From Candidozyma auris (Eukaryota > Ascomycota > Pichiomycetes > Serinales > Metschnikowiaceae), in assembly GCF_003013715.1 (NCBI RefSeq), contig NC_072812.1:1-64000 (forward strand): a stretch of DNA of 64,000 nucleotides, read 5' to 3'. Below are positions 1-9,399 of this stretch, in pieces. Under the pieces are notes generated by a model. The model did no database searches. It saw only the letters and a program-made list of their open reading frames with translations, and was not told the origin of the DNA. How positions within the stretch are numbered: the first letter of the stretch is position 1; each line of letters begins with the position of its first letter. The position numbers and the translations under genes are program-made.

Positions 1-371
1 AACCCAGACACCACCTAGAAAAGCAGACACCACCTAAAGCAGACACCACCTAAGAAAACCCAGACACCACCTAAGAAACCCAGACACCACCTAAGAAACC
101 CAGACACCACCTAAGAAACCCAGACACCACCTAAGAAACCCAGACACCACCTAAGAAAACCCAGACACCACCTAAGACACCACCTAAGAAAACCCAGACA
201 CCACCTAAGAAAACCCAGACACCACCTAAGAAACCCAGACACCACCTAAGAAAACCCAGACACCACCTAAGAAACCCAGACACCACCTAAGAAAACCCAG
301 ACACCACCTAAGAAAACCCAGACACCACCTAAGAAACCCAGACACCACCTAAGAAACCCAGACACCACCTA
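1..371. repeat. Telomeric tandem repeats (20-21 bp unit, C-rich strand)
   Basis: About 19 head-to-tail copies of a unit reading AAGAAACCCAGACACCACCT, either 20 bp (AAACCC) or 21 bp (AAAACCC), with one truncated copy near 175-185. The outermost three copies are degenerate, with GCAGACACC in place of CCCAGACACC. The core ACCCAGACACC resembles the yeast Rap1 telomeric site (ACACCCAGACATC type), and the C-rich strand runs 5' to 3' from the left end as expected of a left telomere. Long, non-TTAGGG telomere units are known from Candida and Kluyveromyces. The exact repeat belongs to this lineage; I did not match it to a named species. The alternative is an internal minisatellite at a contig end. Confidence 0.88.
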
Positions 372-668
372 GCTAAACCACGTAGTCTATGGTCTTCCAG
401 CCATACATATCACTCACATGGTGTGATCGCCAACGGAACGGAATTTGACGTTCCCAACCCACTATCTGGCGATCGTAGCACATTCCTTGAAATTTCTTAA
501 ATCTATTTTATTGTCTATCTTTTTCAGCTTGAGAACTTTCACCATCCAGCCAATCCAAACTTCTTCTATCCCTTCTGGGATTATTTTGCAACTAGGGACT
601 GATAAGAAGTGCGGCTGCGAATCTCTCTATCTACATCACCTCACTTCAACAAAAGTCAGACATTGGCA
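372..668. other. Unique subtelomeric sequence and promoter of the VPS70-like gene
   Basis: Roughly 300 bp separate the last telomeric unit from the first gene's ATG at 669. No subtelomeric repeat family, Y'-like element or transposon is seen. Pyrimidine-rich stretches lie at 490-580. The short ORFs here are not convincing. Confidence 0.6.
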
Positions 669-3041
669 ATGGAGAAGCAGCTTTTCGACCTAAACCCTCG
701 GCCAAGTTTACTTCAGCGGGTAGCCAGGCTCACAGTTGCTGCTCTCGTTTTCATAGTCTTGGTATCCAAGCTCAACTGGCTTGAGGAAGCTGAAAACACT
801 AAGGACCCAAAGGAAGTCGTATTGCAGTCGCTAGAGACGAACCACGCTCGCAATTGGTCAAGAATATACACCGCAGAGAAGCATTTGGCAGGAACAAATT
901 ATGGGTTGGTGGAGTTTACTCGAAGCAAGTTTGCTGAATACGGTGCTAAAGCGACCGTAGACGACTACCATGTGCTTTTGAGCTACCCTGAGGATCACTC
1001 TTTGTCGTTAATGGATAAGCACGGAAATGTGGAGTTCAAGGCATCCTTGAGAGAGGATGAGGTCAAAGAGGACCCCACTTCTGTTGGGAATGACACTGTG
1101 CCCACGTTCTTGGGCTATGCAGCTAATGGCAATGTGACTGCTCAGTATGTGTATGTGAACTACGGCACCATTGACGATTTCTTATGGATGGAGGAAAACG
1201 GGGTTTCAGTAAAAGGGAAAATTGTCATTGCTCGTTACGGACGAATCAATCGTGGCATTAAAGTCAAGTTTGCACAAGACTTCGGTGCTGAGGGAATATT
1301 GATTTATAGTGATCCGGCTGACGATGGTGACATCACCACAGCTAATGGCTACAAGCTGTACCCACATGGCCCAGCTAGACAGGAAAGCTCGGTTCAGAGA
1401 GGCAGTGTGATGTTCTTGGGTGCTTTGGATGCTACTCCTGGAGACCCAACAACACCAGGATACGCATCTAAGAAGGGAGCTAAACGAGAGGATCCGCATA
1501 ATAGTATTTGCAAGATTCCTGCTCTCCCAGTGTCTTACAAAGAAGTCAAACCTCTCTTGGCAAAGTTGAATGGTCACGGAAAGAATGTGCCAGAGTCTTG
1601 GAAGGGTACATTGGAGGGTGTAGACTACAGCACAGGTCCACATCCAAGCGCAACGCTAAACCTATACAATAAGCAAGAGTACAAGATTACTCCGATTTGG
1701 AATGTCTACGGGGAATTTGAAGGTAAAAACAAAGATGAGGCTATTGTGATTGGTAACCATAGAGACGCTTGGATCAAAGGCGGAGCTGGAGATCCTAACT
1801 CGGGATCCTCGGTACTTATTGAAATAGCTAGGGCTTTGGGCGATTTAAAGCAATCTGGCTTCGAGTTCGAGAGAACTATTATTCTAAAGAGCTGGGATGG
1901 GGAAGAATATGGTCTCATTGGATCGACCGAATTTGGTGAGTACGCTGCAAAGAGACTACAAAAGAATGTTGTGGCGTATATCAACACCGATGTAGCTGTA
2001 CAGGGCCTGCTTTTAAGCTTGGGCGCTTCTCCAGTCTTGAACAAAGTGTTGCGCAAGGTGGCTAAGTGGCTACCATATCCTGGAAAGGATGACATCTCTT
2101 TGTATGATCACTTTGTCAAAGAAAAAGGTGACATAATCAGGAATTTGGGGTCTGGATCGGACTATACTGTATTCTTGGAACATTTAGGTATACCCTCTGC
2201 GGATATATCTTTCAAAAGTGGGAAGAAAGATCCCATCTATCACTATCACTCCAACTATGACTCGTTCCATTGGATGGATGAGTTTGGCGATCCAGGATTT
2301 GTCTTTCATAATCTCGCTGCAAAGTATCTCGCCCTCTTAGCTTTGGAGTTGTCCCAGCACAAAGTGATTGAGTTCTCACTACACGACTACGCCAAAGATT
2401 TGCTATTCTACTTTGAGCTAGCTAAGGATACCATACCCAAAGATTGGCTTGATCGAAAGGTATCTCCACATTTAATGGCAGAGTACATTGCTAGGGATCA
2501 CAAGAACGATGCTGCCATTGATAGAGCATCACAAAATCTATATGCGGAGAATACTGATGTGGTTTTCCCGGAGTTTTTGTTGCCTTTCCAATGTAGGCAC
2601 ATGAGAAGAATGATGAAAGAACATGAGCATCATAAAACTGTCACACTTGGTGAGATCGTGAATCACACTCAGCAACAGTTGGAGCAATTAAAAGAAAAAA
2701 CACTGTCGTTTGATTATGCAAGTGCAAAGTTGCAAAGACGATACAACGACAGAAGGGACCTTCATTGGTGGCAGAGAGTAAAGCTACATTTCAGGATCAA
2801 GCACCAAAACAAGCTCATTCAGTATTTTGAGAGAAACTTTTTGCATGAGGAAGGGCTCCACAGACGACCATGGTTTAAGCATATTGTTTTCGCCGTCGGC
2901 CGCTACGCCGGATACGCTGGTCAGACTTGGCCGGGCATAAGAGAGGCGGTTGAGGATGAAGATTTCAACGGTACTGTCAAGTGGCTCGGAATTGCTGCAA
3001 GAGCTGCCAGAAGGGTCTCCTTGGGATTGCACGTTGCATAA
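669..3041 (+). CDS. VPS70: Vps70/transferrin-receptor-like M28 metallopeptidase, type II membrane protein
   Basis: A 790-residue protein of the glutamate carboxypeptidase II / transferrin receptor family, close to yeast Vps70 in length (about 811) and layout. A single membrane segment lies near residues 17-37 after a short cytosolic tail. It is followed by a protease-associated domain (about 140-290), an M28 peptidase core, and a C-terminal dimerisation domain. The di-zinc ligands are all present: His364 (GNHRDAW), Asp375 (GAGDPNSG), Glu412/Glu413 (WDGEEYG), Asp441 and His527 (YHYHSNYD), so catalysis is plausible, unlike transferrin receptors. Yeast Vps70 takes part in vacuolar protein sorting; that role is carried over from the family. 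The ATG at 669 is chosen because the frame upstream opens only with GTG. A CTG at 2007-2009 should be read as Ser. It is the telomere-proximal gene. Confidence 0.82.
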   Translation: MEKQLFDLNPRPSLLQRVARLTVAALVFIVLVSKLNWLEEAENTKDPKEVVLQSLETNHARNWSRIYTAEKHLAGTNYGLVEFTRSKFAEYGAKATVDDYHVLLSYPEDHSLSLMDKHGNVEFKASLREDEVKEDPTSVGNDTVPTFLGYAANGNVTAQYVYVNYGTIDDFLWMEENGVSVKGKIVIARYGRINRGIKVKFAQDFGAEGILIYSDPADDGDITTANGYKLYPHGPARQESSVQRGSVMFLGALDATPGDPTTPGYASKKGAKREDPHNSICKIPALPVSYKEVKPLLAKLNGHGKNVPESWKGTLEGVDYSTGPHPSATLNLYNKQEYKITPIWNVYGEFEGKNKDEAIVIGNHRDAWIKGGAGDPNSGSSVLIEIARALGDLKQSGFEFERTIILKSWDGEEYGLIGSTEFGEYAAKRLQKNVVAYINTDVAVQGLLLSLGASPVLNKVLRKVAKWLPYPGKDDISLYDHFVKEKGDIIRNLGSGSDYTVFLEHLGIPSADISFKSGKKDPIYHYHSNYDSFHWMDEFGDPGFVFHNLAAKYLALLALELSQHKVIEFSLHDYAKDLLFYFELAKDTIPKDWLDRKVSPHLMAEYIARDHKNDAAIDRASQNLYAENTDVVFPEFLLPFQCRHMRRMMKEHEHHKTVTLGEIVNHTQQQLEQLKEKTLSFDYASAKLQRRYNDRRDLHWWQRVKLHFRIKHQNKLIQYFERNFLHEEGLHRRPWFKHIVFAVGRYAGYAGQTWPGIREAVEDEDFNGTVKWLGIAARAARRVSLGLHVA

Positions 3042-3178
3042 GTGTATTTTTTCGAATTTTACATCGATGAAACCTAATTACATACTAATCACCATACTTA
3101 AATAGTCCTCTTCAAATCACTTCATCATATTTGCATGCAAAACCTGTGGAAACGAGACGGTTTCAACTAAAAATGATA
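3042..3178. terminator. Convergent 3' region of VPS70-like and aldehyde dehydrogenase genes
   Basis: 137 bp of AT-rich sequence between two convergent genes, with TACATA/TAATTACATACTAA-like stretches that could serve as efficiency and positioning elements for 3' end formation in both directions. No other feature is seen. Confidence 0.4.
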
Positions 3179-4717
3179 TCATACGTTTGTACCATCGAGA
3201 GGCCATGGGATCTCCTCACCATAGTTCCAATGAACAGCCTTGGTCTGGGTGTATTCCTTCAAGCCCTCGATACCCAACTCACGGCCGAAACCGGACTGCT
3301 TCATGCCTCCAAATGGAACAGCATTGCTCAATGCCATGTATTGGTTGCACCACACGGTACCAGCCTTGATTGCGTGGACCATTCTCATACACTGGGAAGC
3401 GTTTTGAGAGAAAATACCACCGCCGAGACCGTAGGCAGTGTCATTAGCCAACTTGACTGCCTCCTCCTCGGTGGTGAAGCTCTGCACCGCAAGAACGGGA
3501 CCAAAGATTTCGTCGTCAACGATTTTCATGCCCTTCTTGCATTCAGTGAACACAGTTGGGGTCACAAAGTAACCATTCTTTAATTTATCAGCCAAGCTGA
3601 CTGCCTTGGCTGAGCCTCCAGTAAGCAACTTGGCGCCCTGTTCCTCACCGTATTTAATATACTGCTTGACCTTCTCGTGCTGAGCCTTCGACACAAGGGG
3701 GCCCATGAATGTCTTTATGTCGCTTGGATCGCCAATCTGGATCTCCTCCACTTTGCGCTTGAGAACCTCCAAGAACTTGTCCTTGATGGTGTCCTGAATG
3801 AAGAGACGTGACCCAGCACAGCAGTCCTGACCATGGTTAAACAAAATAGCCATACACACCCAGTTGGCGGTCTGGTCGATGTCAACGCTGTCGAACACCA
3901 CCACTGGAGACTTACCTCCGAGCTCGAGCGTGACCTTCTTCAAGTTACTGTTAGCAGCAGAAGCCATGATCTTGCGCCCAGTGACAGTAGAGCCGGTAAA
4001 GGCGATCTTGTCGATGTCCATGTGGTTGGCAATGGCACTTCCCGCCACAGCACCGAGACCATTGACTATATTCAACACACCTGGAGGAAAGCCAGCTTTC
4101 ACTGCCAACTCAGCCAAACGAAGTGCACTACAAGGAGTTTGCTCAGCAGGCTTCATGACAATGGTGTTACCGGCAGCAAGCGCAGGAGCAACTTTCCACG
4201 CAAACATCTGGATCGGGTAGTTCCATGGGATGATCTGGCCGCAAACACCAATGGGCTCTGGTCGGGTGAAGGCTACCTTGACCCCTTCTTGTAACTCGAT
4301 AGTACGGCCCTCAATCTTGTCAGCAAGACCAGCGTAGTAGCGAAGACACCCGATGGAGTCTACGATATCAACGTCACGAGCCATCCAGATGGGTTTCCCG
4401 TTGTCCAAGCTCTCCAACTGGGCAAGGTTCTCGATATCCTCCTCGATCAAGTCGGCCCACTTGTTCATGATTTCAGCTCTCTCGCCAGGAGTCGAGTTCT
4501 TGCCCCAGACGTTCTCAAACGCTTCACGAGCAGCAGCAACAGCAGCATCGATGTCCTTTTCAGTAGCGGCGCTGAGGGTAACGAGATCCTCGCCAGTAGC
4601 TGGGTTGGGAGTAGTGAAGGTAGAACCGTTGCTCGAGGGACGGAACTCGTTGTTGATGAACAACCCGGTGGGGAGGTCAATGGAGGTGTTATTGTACAAA
4701 TTGATTTTGGCAGACAT
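3179..4717 (-). CDS. NAD(P)-dependent aldehyde dehydrogenase, probably cytosolic
   Basis: A 512-residue class 1/2 aldehyde dehydrogenase (Ald2-Ald6/ALD5-like in yeasts), oxidising aldehydes to carboxylic acids. Key residues are visible: Asn166 in PWNYP, the cofactor-site GSTVTG (242-247), general base Glu265 in LELGGKSP, and nucleophile Cys299 in GQDCCAGSR. The N-terminus lacks a basic amphipathic presequence and the C-terminus (GTNV) is not a PTS1, so a cytosolic location is inferred. The ATG at 4717 is chosen because a TATA box (TATAAA on the minus strand, about 4768-4774) lies 50 bp upstream, inside the longer non-ATG frame. A CGGA-N5-TCCG element at 4814-4826 sits about 40 bp before that TATA box and links this gene to the neighbouring cluster. 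Confidence 0.92.
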   Translation of the reverse strand: MSAKINLYNNTSIDLPTGLFINNEFRPSSNGSTFTTPNPATGEDLVTLSAATEKDIDAAVAAAREAFENVWGKNSTPGERAEIMNKWADLIEEDIENLAQLESLDNGKPIWMARDVDIVDSIGCLRYYAGLADKIEGRTIELQEGVKVAFTRPEPIGVCGQIIPWNYPIQMFAWKVAPALAAGNTIVMKPAEQTPCSALRLAELAVKAGFPPGVLNIVNGLGAVAGSAIANHMDIDKIAFTGSTVTGRKIMASAANSNLKKVTLELGGKSPVVVFDSVDIDQTANWVCMAILFNHGQDCCAGSRLFIQDTIKDKFLEVLKRKVEEIQIGDPSDIKTFMGPLVSKAQHEKVKQYIKYGEEQGAKLLTGGSAKAVSLADKLKNGYFVTPTVFTECKKGMKIVDDEIFGPVLAVQSFTTEEEAVKLANDTAYGLGGGIFSQNASQCMRMVHAIKAGTVWCNQYMALSNAVPFGGMKQSGFGRELGIEGLKEYTQTKAVHWNYGEEIPWPLDGTNV

Positions 4718-5687
4718 TGTGGAAGAGTGCTGGAGAAAACAGTAGTGGGGGCTATGAGGGTTACGTGATTTATACAAGGGTGGTTTTTGTGATCGGAACC
4801 TGTCCGGTGGCCTCGGACGAGCTCCGTGAGCGCGCCCGGTTTCCCTGAGGCCTCCTGGTTACGAGCACTGCGTGTGGGTCTTACCCCAGATTTATCCCGC
4901 ATCTCGTTTTTTGCAGCACCTCGATTCCGTCGGCCACCGCCAGAAAAGGAAGGTCGGTGAGTGAAAAAATTTCTAGTCTCTTGTGGGTCGTCATCTTTGT
5001 GTTTGGACTCGGTGGTCGTCCTGCAGCCCGTGGCAACGGCAAAGATGTATGCGTCTAGAGATTCTTCATGTTTAACAAGGAAATTGAGGAGAATCTCTAA
5101 GTTTGGAGGCTCACTCCCCATCACTTCACCGAATGTTGGGGCTGGGGTTTTGAGGTGGGAACTATCTTTGTCAGATATGTAGCTGCTAACAGAGATCACA
5201 AAATGTGGTAGGTGCACGGGTGTACTTTTGGCTCTCCCCCGCGAAATCAACGCAGACGAGTATCCGTTAGTGTAAATTCAAATTGAATATCGCTCAAAAA
5301 AAATGACCATGCTGGGTACTTTTTCTTAAAATCAGCTCCTGAAACTGTATTCAGGGACTCTGAATGAAACAGAACTATGTACCAGGTCAGCATAAGGTAG
5401 GTTTGTATTCTATACCTAAAAGAAATTGATTTATCCCTACTTGAAAGACTAAGTGCTCGGTTGAGTTGATCTTTTCGTGGACAATAGCTTCAAGGTTTCT
5501 ACGGTCACTTGACAGGCTGTTCGATATTTTGTGGGGTACCTAATCTTCGGTTTCTTTGATTCACAATATAGGTAAGGTATCTTTTCTTTTATGACTTAAT
5601 TTACTGCCGTTGTGTTCAAGTTTACTGCTACAGTGTCATTTGAAGATTTTTAAAAAACAAAAAAAAGTATTGGGCATAGAAACTTTT
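4718..5687. other. Intergenic: ALDH promoter and SAP 3' region
   Basis: 970 bp. The ALDH-proximal half is GC-rich and contains the CGGA-N5-TCCG element plus a further CGG pair (CCGGTGGCCTCGG, 4804-4816). The distal half is AT-rich, with A-runs near 5290-5300 and 5650-5667 close to the SAP stop. A long minus-strand frame across 4465-5250 overlaps the ALDH start and has no recognisable protein features, so it is not annotated. Confidence 0.5.
4814..4826. promoter_or_regulatory. CGGA-N5-TCCG inverted repeat, aldehyde dehydrogenase promoter
   Basis: CGGACGAGCTCCG, 97 bp upstream of the ATG at 4717 and about 40 bp upstream of its TATA box. CGG triplets in inverted orientation with 7 bp between them are the usual target type of dimeric Zn2Cys6 regulators. 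Confidence 0.65.
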
Positions 5688-6872
5688 TTAGGCACTGACT
5701 ATGTTGGAGGCGTTGGTGTACTTGGCTTGAGCAATCGAGATTTCATCCAGAGTGAGGTCGTAGTAGACGTAAGCTGATCTCAAGAAGACGTCACCAAGGA
5801 TGAAAGTCTCTTCATTAGGCTGTACGCCCAAAACACATTCCGATTCCGAGAGGTGGAACACGAGATCATGGTACGAGACGTTGATCTTGTTGTTGCCGAA
5901 GTCAAACGTCAAAAACTTATCTTTAGGTTGGTCGCAACTAATACAGTAAAACTCAAAGCAGTAGAGACCACCAAGTGCCTTTCCGACGGCATTGATAAGT
6001 GGACTAGGCCACAAGTTTAAAGAGGTTCCTGAATCCAATAGAAATGGCTTGTTCAAGGCAACACTCTTACCATCAACCTCAGCACTCTTTACTTCGAGAG
6101 CCAATCCATCAGAGCCGGAAACAGGATATTTGGTTAATTCGCCTTCGTACTTCTCAGTGTCAATACCACCAAAGATAATCGAGCCCTTGCCAGACTCTTC
6201 AGATCCCAAGAATAGCGAATAGGACGCCTTTGGTGTGATGCCCTTCTTCTGAAAGGCCCAGGGTAAGTTGTCGTAGTGGGAAGAAACAGCTTCGGTGTTT
6301 TTGTTGCCCACACCCAAGACGCCCTCAGAGTTTGGCTCTCCTCCATCCACCACTGCAAACCGAAAGTCTTCCAAAAGTGTCTTGCCATCAGCAAAAGCAA
6401 AGTCGTCGGTCACATATTCACCTTCAGCGCCAGAACCATCCAAGTAGGAGATGGAAAACGCTTTTCCTGTGTCCTTGTCATCAGAAGACTTCGAGGGGTC
6501 AAAAGAACCACCTTGGGCCCCTGGCGTGGAGACGTTGTAGACCCAAAGGTCAGATGAGCCTGTATCCAACTCCACAGTGACAGGCTGCTTATTGGAGCCG
6601 AGCTTCACGTCTAACAAGTAGCTTATATCGTTGTCATTAACGATGGGGGAGCTAGTTGCCCTCTTCTTCCGGTTATAGCGGGACTTAAGCGCATGGGCTC
6701 TTTCTGAGAGGTCAATGATATCAGAGGACTTGTTGAGTGTCTTTCTGATGTCAAAGTCAAGCTTAATTGGAGCAGGCTCTCTTTTGTCGAGAGCCAGAGA
6801 GTCTTCGTGGGGAACCACCAAAGCGTTGGCACAAGCCAAGGCAAAAGAGAGGAGAGTCACGAAAGAAAGCAT
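5688..6872 (-). CDS. Secreted aspartyl protease (candidapepsin-like, SAP family)
   Basis: A 394-residue pepsin-family (A1) prepro-protease. The N-terminal hydrophobic signal peptide covers about residues 1-18. A Lys-Arg at 30-31 and a KKR site before the mature start (RKKRATSS, about 68-75) fit Kex2 processing. Both catalytic aspartates are present: DTGSSDLW and, later, DSGTSLNLW. A disulfide pair is likely in the CFEFYCISC segment. It ends in a SIAQAKY-type strand as in other Candida SAPs. There is no clear GPI signal, so it should be released. A TATA box (TTATAAAT on the minus strand, about 6907-6914) lies some 35 bp upstream. The gene sits inside the CGGA-N5-TCCG cluster but no such element is seen in its promoter. 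Paralogue: the disrupted gene at 29658-30869. Confidence 0.93.
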   Translation of the reverse strand: MLSFVTLLSFALACANALVVPHEDSLALDKREPAPIKLDFDIRKTLNKSSDIIDLSERAHALKSRYNRKKRATSSPIVNDNDISYLLDVKLGSNKQPVTVELDTGSSDLWVYNVSTPGAQGGSFDPSKSSDDKDTGKAFSISYLDGSGAEGEYVTDDFAFADGKTLLEDFRFAVVDGGEPNSEGVLGVGNKNTEAVSSHYDNLPWAFQKKGITPKASYSLFLGSEESGKGSIIFGGIDTEKYEGELTKYPVSGSDGLALEVKSAEVDGKSVALNKPFLLDSGTSLNLWPSPLINAVGKALGGLYCFEFYCISCDQPKDKFLTFDFGNNKINVSYHDLVFHLSESECVLGVQPNEETFILGDVFLRSAYVYYDLTLDEISIAQAKYTNASNIVSA

Positions 6873-6941
6873 GAAGATTGATTCAAAAGACTGAGAATTG
6901 ATCAGTCATTTATAAGATTGGATATCTCGAACCTTTGACAA

Positions 6942-6953
6942 TTTGCAGCCAAG
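6942..6953 (-). promoter_or_regulatory. GGCTGCAAA motif, SAP promoter copy 1
   Basis: TTTGCAGCCAAG, about 70 bp upstream of the SAP start codon at 6872. Shares the 9-base core GGCTGCAAA with several other promoters in the window. Confidence 0.4.
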
Positions 6954-7168
6954 TGGCCATACGGCTTCGGCTGCTTGCATCGCAACGTGTTAAGCGCTAC
7001 ACTCTGTTGAGAGCGTTTTGCGCTGTTGCCATACATGGAGAAGGAACGTCTAGAAAAAAATATTCTGAAGATTTTTGCCGAAGTGTAGATTATAGAATGA
7101 TTGTGACTACATTTTTTCTCACTCGAATTAGCTGAGTTGGGTTTTTGCTTTATCTCTAATTCAGTCAA

Positions 7169-7180
7169 TTTGCAGCCAAT
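7169..7180 (-). promoter_or_regulatory. GGCTGCAAA motif, SAP promoter copy 2
   Basis: TTTGCAGCCAAT, about 300 bp upstream of the SAP start. Second copy in the same promoter and the same orientation as the first. Confidence 0.4.
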
Positions 7181-7761
7181 CGAACATATTTGACATATTA
7201 TGCGAAGCCAAGCTCAATGCGGAATTTGACACTTTTCACGTAATTGCCTTTGACGCATAACCGTCGGTACCCGGAAGCTACTCGGACCCACTACATGTTG
7301 ATGACGGAGCTGCCATTGCCGTTGCTTTCTCTTTTTTGGAAGTGGCTCGCTGAGGAGCCGTACGCTTACACACCTTAAATGTTGTCGGCTAGGATTACGT
7401 AAAACACCAATCTCAAACCCCAGTCTTGATCCCCAGTCTTGAGCCTCAGCTTGGCAAATTCATGCCTCTTTCTTTAAATCCTCCACCTCTTCTTGTGAAT
7501 AATCGAGATCAATATGAGTATAATGTAGCTCCGTGGGGTTGTTATAACGCTCGTGGATGTATACGTTAATCAATTTAGTTCATTCTTTAAACGCATACTC
7601 ATTATTTGAGTCATCCAGTTCTATCTTCGCCAGTTAATTTTGTCCAAGCTCAATTCGACTGCGAAGACTCGCTTGCCTGGGTTATTTGTATCAGTACTAC
7701 AATGACACCTTAGTCTACAAGAATCTCACTGAAATCAATACATTGCATCTACGTCGTTCAT

Positions 7762-8955
7762 TTAAAGCTTGGCTGGCAAGTTGACTGTGGTGCTGTCGAC
7801 CACCTTGTCAAGAATAGCTCTAGTCTTTGGCGGCACATTAACGTGGACTTTGTGGAGGGCTCCATCGGGGCCCATCCTCGCCAAATGTTCAGGCCTGATA
7901 TCTTCCACCTTTGTGCATCCCATGAGAGCCATCACGGTTCTGAATTCGTCATGCAAAATGTTGAGGGCAATGCTGACACCCTCCTCTCCCTTGTAGGCAA
8001 GACCCCACAAAGGAATGCGTCCCACCCAGCAGTGGTCGGCGCCTAAAGCCAACGCCTTGAAGATATCGCTGCCTCTTCTGATACCTCCATCAATGTGCAC
8101 GGGGATTCTGCCAGCAACAGCCTCAACCACGTCAGGCAAGGCGTCTAAGGTGGACATGGCGCCATCCAATTGCCTGCCTCCGTGGTTCGACACAAGGATC
8201 CCATCAGCGCCCGCCTCCACAGCCAATGCTGCGTCTTCTGGAGTGAGGATGCCTTTGAGCCAAATCTGCATTGTTGTCTTGGTCTTGAGGTACCTGATGT
8301 AATCCCATTTGAGCGATGGGTGGTACTGAGTCCTGTCGTCGTCGCTGACCATGTTATCGCTTTTGATCCATGGGTAGCTGGGGAAGTTGAGGTGGTCGGG
8401 AAGCCTGAAGTCATTTTTCATTTCGTTCAACCTTCTGCCAAGCCATGGGCAGTCCACGCTAACAAAAAGCGCCTTGTATCCGCAAGCCTCGGCGTTTTTT
8501 ATGATGGACATGTTGGTTGGGTCGTGTTTCACCACACTCAATTGTTGGCCGTAAGCGTTTCCTGAGTTTTTGCCCTGGTCAATAACGTCTTTCGACGAGG
8601 AGTTGGACCAGCTCGAGAGAATCATGTTGACACCTTTTTTGGCAGCTGCTCTCGATGTTCCCAATTCGGCATCAGGGTGTGCCATTCCGTGGTTGGCTGC
8701 TGGAGAAAAGCCCAAAGGGAAAGCGACTTTTGCACCCAAGCATGTGGTGGTCGTATCGACGTTGCTGACATCCACCATCACCCTTGGACGAAGTCTGTAC
8801 TTGTCATAAGATGATTGGTTTTCTCTGACAGTGCCAAGGTCCATTGACCCTCCACTGTAGAAATCACGGGCCATAGGCTCGAGGTTCTCATTTGCAACTT
8901 TTTCCAAGTCTGCAATGCAGTGAACTTTGTCGTCGTAGTTTTTTGCACGGTTCAT
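7762..8955 (-). CDS. FMN-dependent (S)-2-hydroxy-acid oxidase/dehydrogenase, likely peroxisomal
   Basis: A 397-residue alpha-hydroxy-acid oxidase (glycolate oxidase / lactate oxidase / flavocytochrome b2 catalytic-domain family), which converts 2-hydroxy acids to 2-oxo acids with FMN. Active-site elements are in place: Tyr33 (DFYSGG), Tyr135 (AYGQQL), Lys234 (WLKGILT), catalytic His258 and Arg261 (SNHGGRQLDG), and the phosphate-binding region near GGIRRGSD. It lacks the N-terminal cytochrome b5 domain and mitochondrial presequence of Cyb2, so it probably uses oxygen. The last residues are Ala-Lys-Leu, a standard PTS1 peroxisomal signal, which strongly suggests peroxisomal oxidation with H2O2 release. 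The substrate (glycolate, lactate or longer) cannot be read from sequence. It is divergent from the permease at 9594; a CGGA-N5-TCCG element lies 116 bp upstream. Confidence 0.88.
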   Translation of the reverse strand: MNRAKNYDDKVHCIADLEKVANENLEPMARDFYSGGSMDLGTVRENQSSYDKYRLRPRVMVDVSNVDTTTTCLGAKVAFPLGFSPAANHGMAHPDAELGTSRAAAKKGVNMILSSWSNSSSKDVIDQGKNSGNAYGQQLSVVKHDPTNMSIIKNAEACGYKALFVSVDCPWLGRRLNEMKNDFRLPDHLNFPSYPWIKSDNMVSDDDRTQYHPSLKWDYIRYLKTKTTMQIWLKGILTPEDAALAVEAGADGILVSNHGGRQLDGAMSTLDALPDVVEAVAGRIPVHIDGGIRRGSDIFKALALGADHCWVGRIPLWGLAYKGEEGVSIALNILHDEFRTVMALMGCTKVEDIRPEHLARMGPDGALHKVHVNVPPKTRAILDKVVDSTTVNLPAKL

Positions 8956-9071
8956 GAGAAAGGGCGATAGTGAGCTTGCTGATTAACCTAATGGAGTAGG
9001 ATCTATGAAAACTCGGGCCGTTTTTATGTGTAATCGGAATTGATCTCTCCTTCTCCACCATCCCTATCTAT

Positions 9072-9084
9072 CGGAGGCGCTCCG
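9072..9084. promoter_or_regulatory. CGGA-N5-TCCG inverted repeat, oxidase promoter
   Basis: CGGAGGCGCTCCG, an extended perfect palindrome apart from the central three bases, 116 bp upstream of the oxidase ATG in the divergent promoter shared with the first MTR-type permease. Confidence 0.65.
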
Positions 9085-9399
9085 AAGGCGCCCCGATACC
9101 GATTCCGCATACTCGAGTCGGGGCCCCCCACAACGGCCCGTCGGTTAAAGTGGCCCATTCTTGTAAGTGGGGTCCTCAAGGCTTTCTCAAATGTCTTTAA
9201 AAGAACTTTTCCTCTCTTTTTCACAGCAGATTTTGCCTTTCGAGATAGGCGCTTCCAACACTAGCACTGGCAGTTCCGGCATTTTTTTTTCTACTTTTTA
9301 AAAAGAGTGAACTCAATCACAAATTATCTCTTCGTCTTTAGACAGATTCTCCATCCTATTGTGTACTTTCCAAATTCCAGATAGGTTCTCCACGGCGAT

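Larger units (their letters stand above)
6873..7761. other. Intergenic: SAP promoter and 3' region of the 2-hydroxy-acid oxidase
   Basis: 889 bp. It holds the SAP TATA box, two TTTGCAGCCAA motifs (6942-6953 and 7169-7180), and GC-richer sequence near 7255-7320 with CGG triplets that do not form the CGGA-N5-TCCG element. No gene is seen. Confidence 0.5.

Noticed and set aside
1..371. CRISPR-like array of short repeats
   Set aside because: Repeats are directly adjacent with no unique spacers, the orientation and Rap1-like core fit a telomere, and the genome is a yeast.
609..668. N-terminal extension of the VPS70-like protein
   Set aside because: The frame opens at GTG; the first ATG at 669 gives a proper short tail before the membrane segment.
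4465..5250. 261-codon minus-strand ORF overlapping the ALDH start and promoter
   Set aside because: It runs through the ALDH coding region, TATA box and regulatory element in another frame and has no recognisable protein features.
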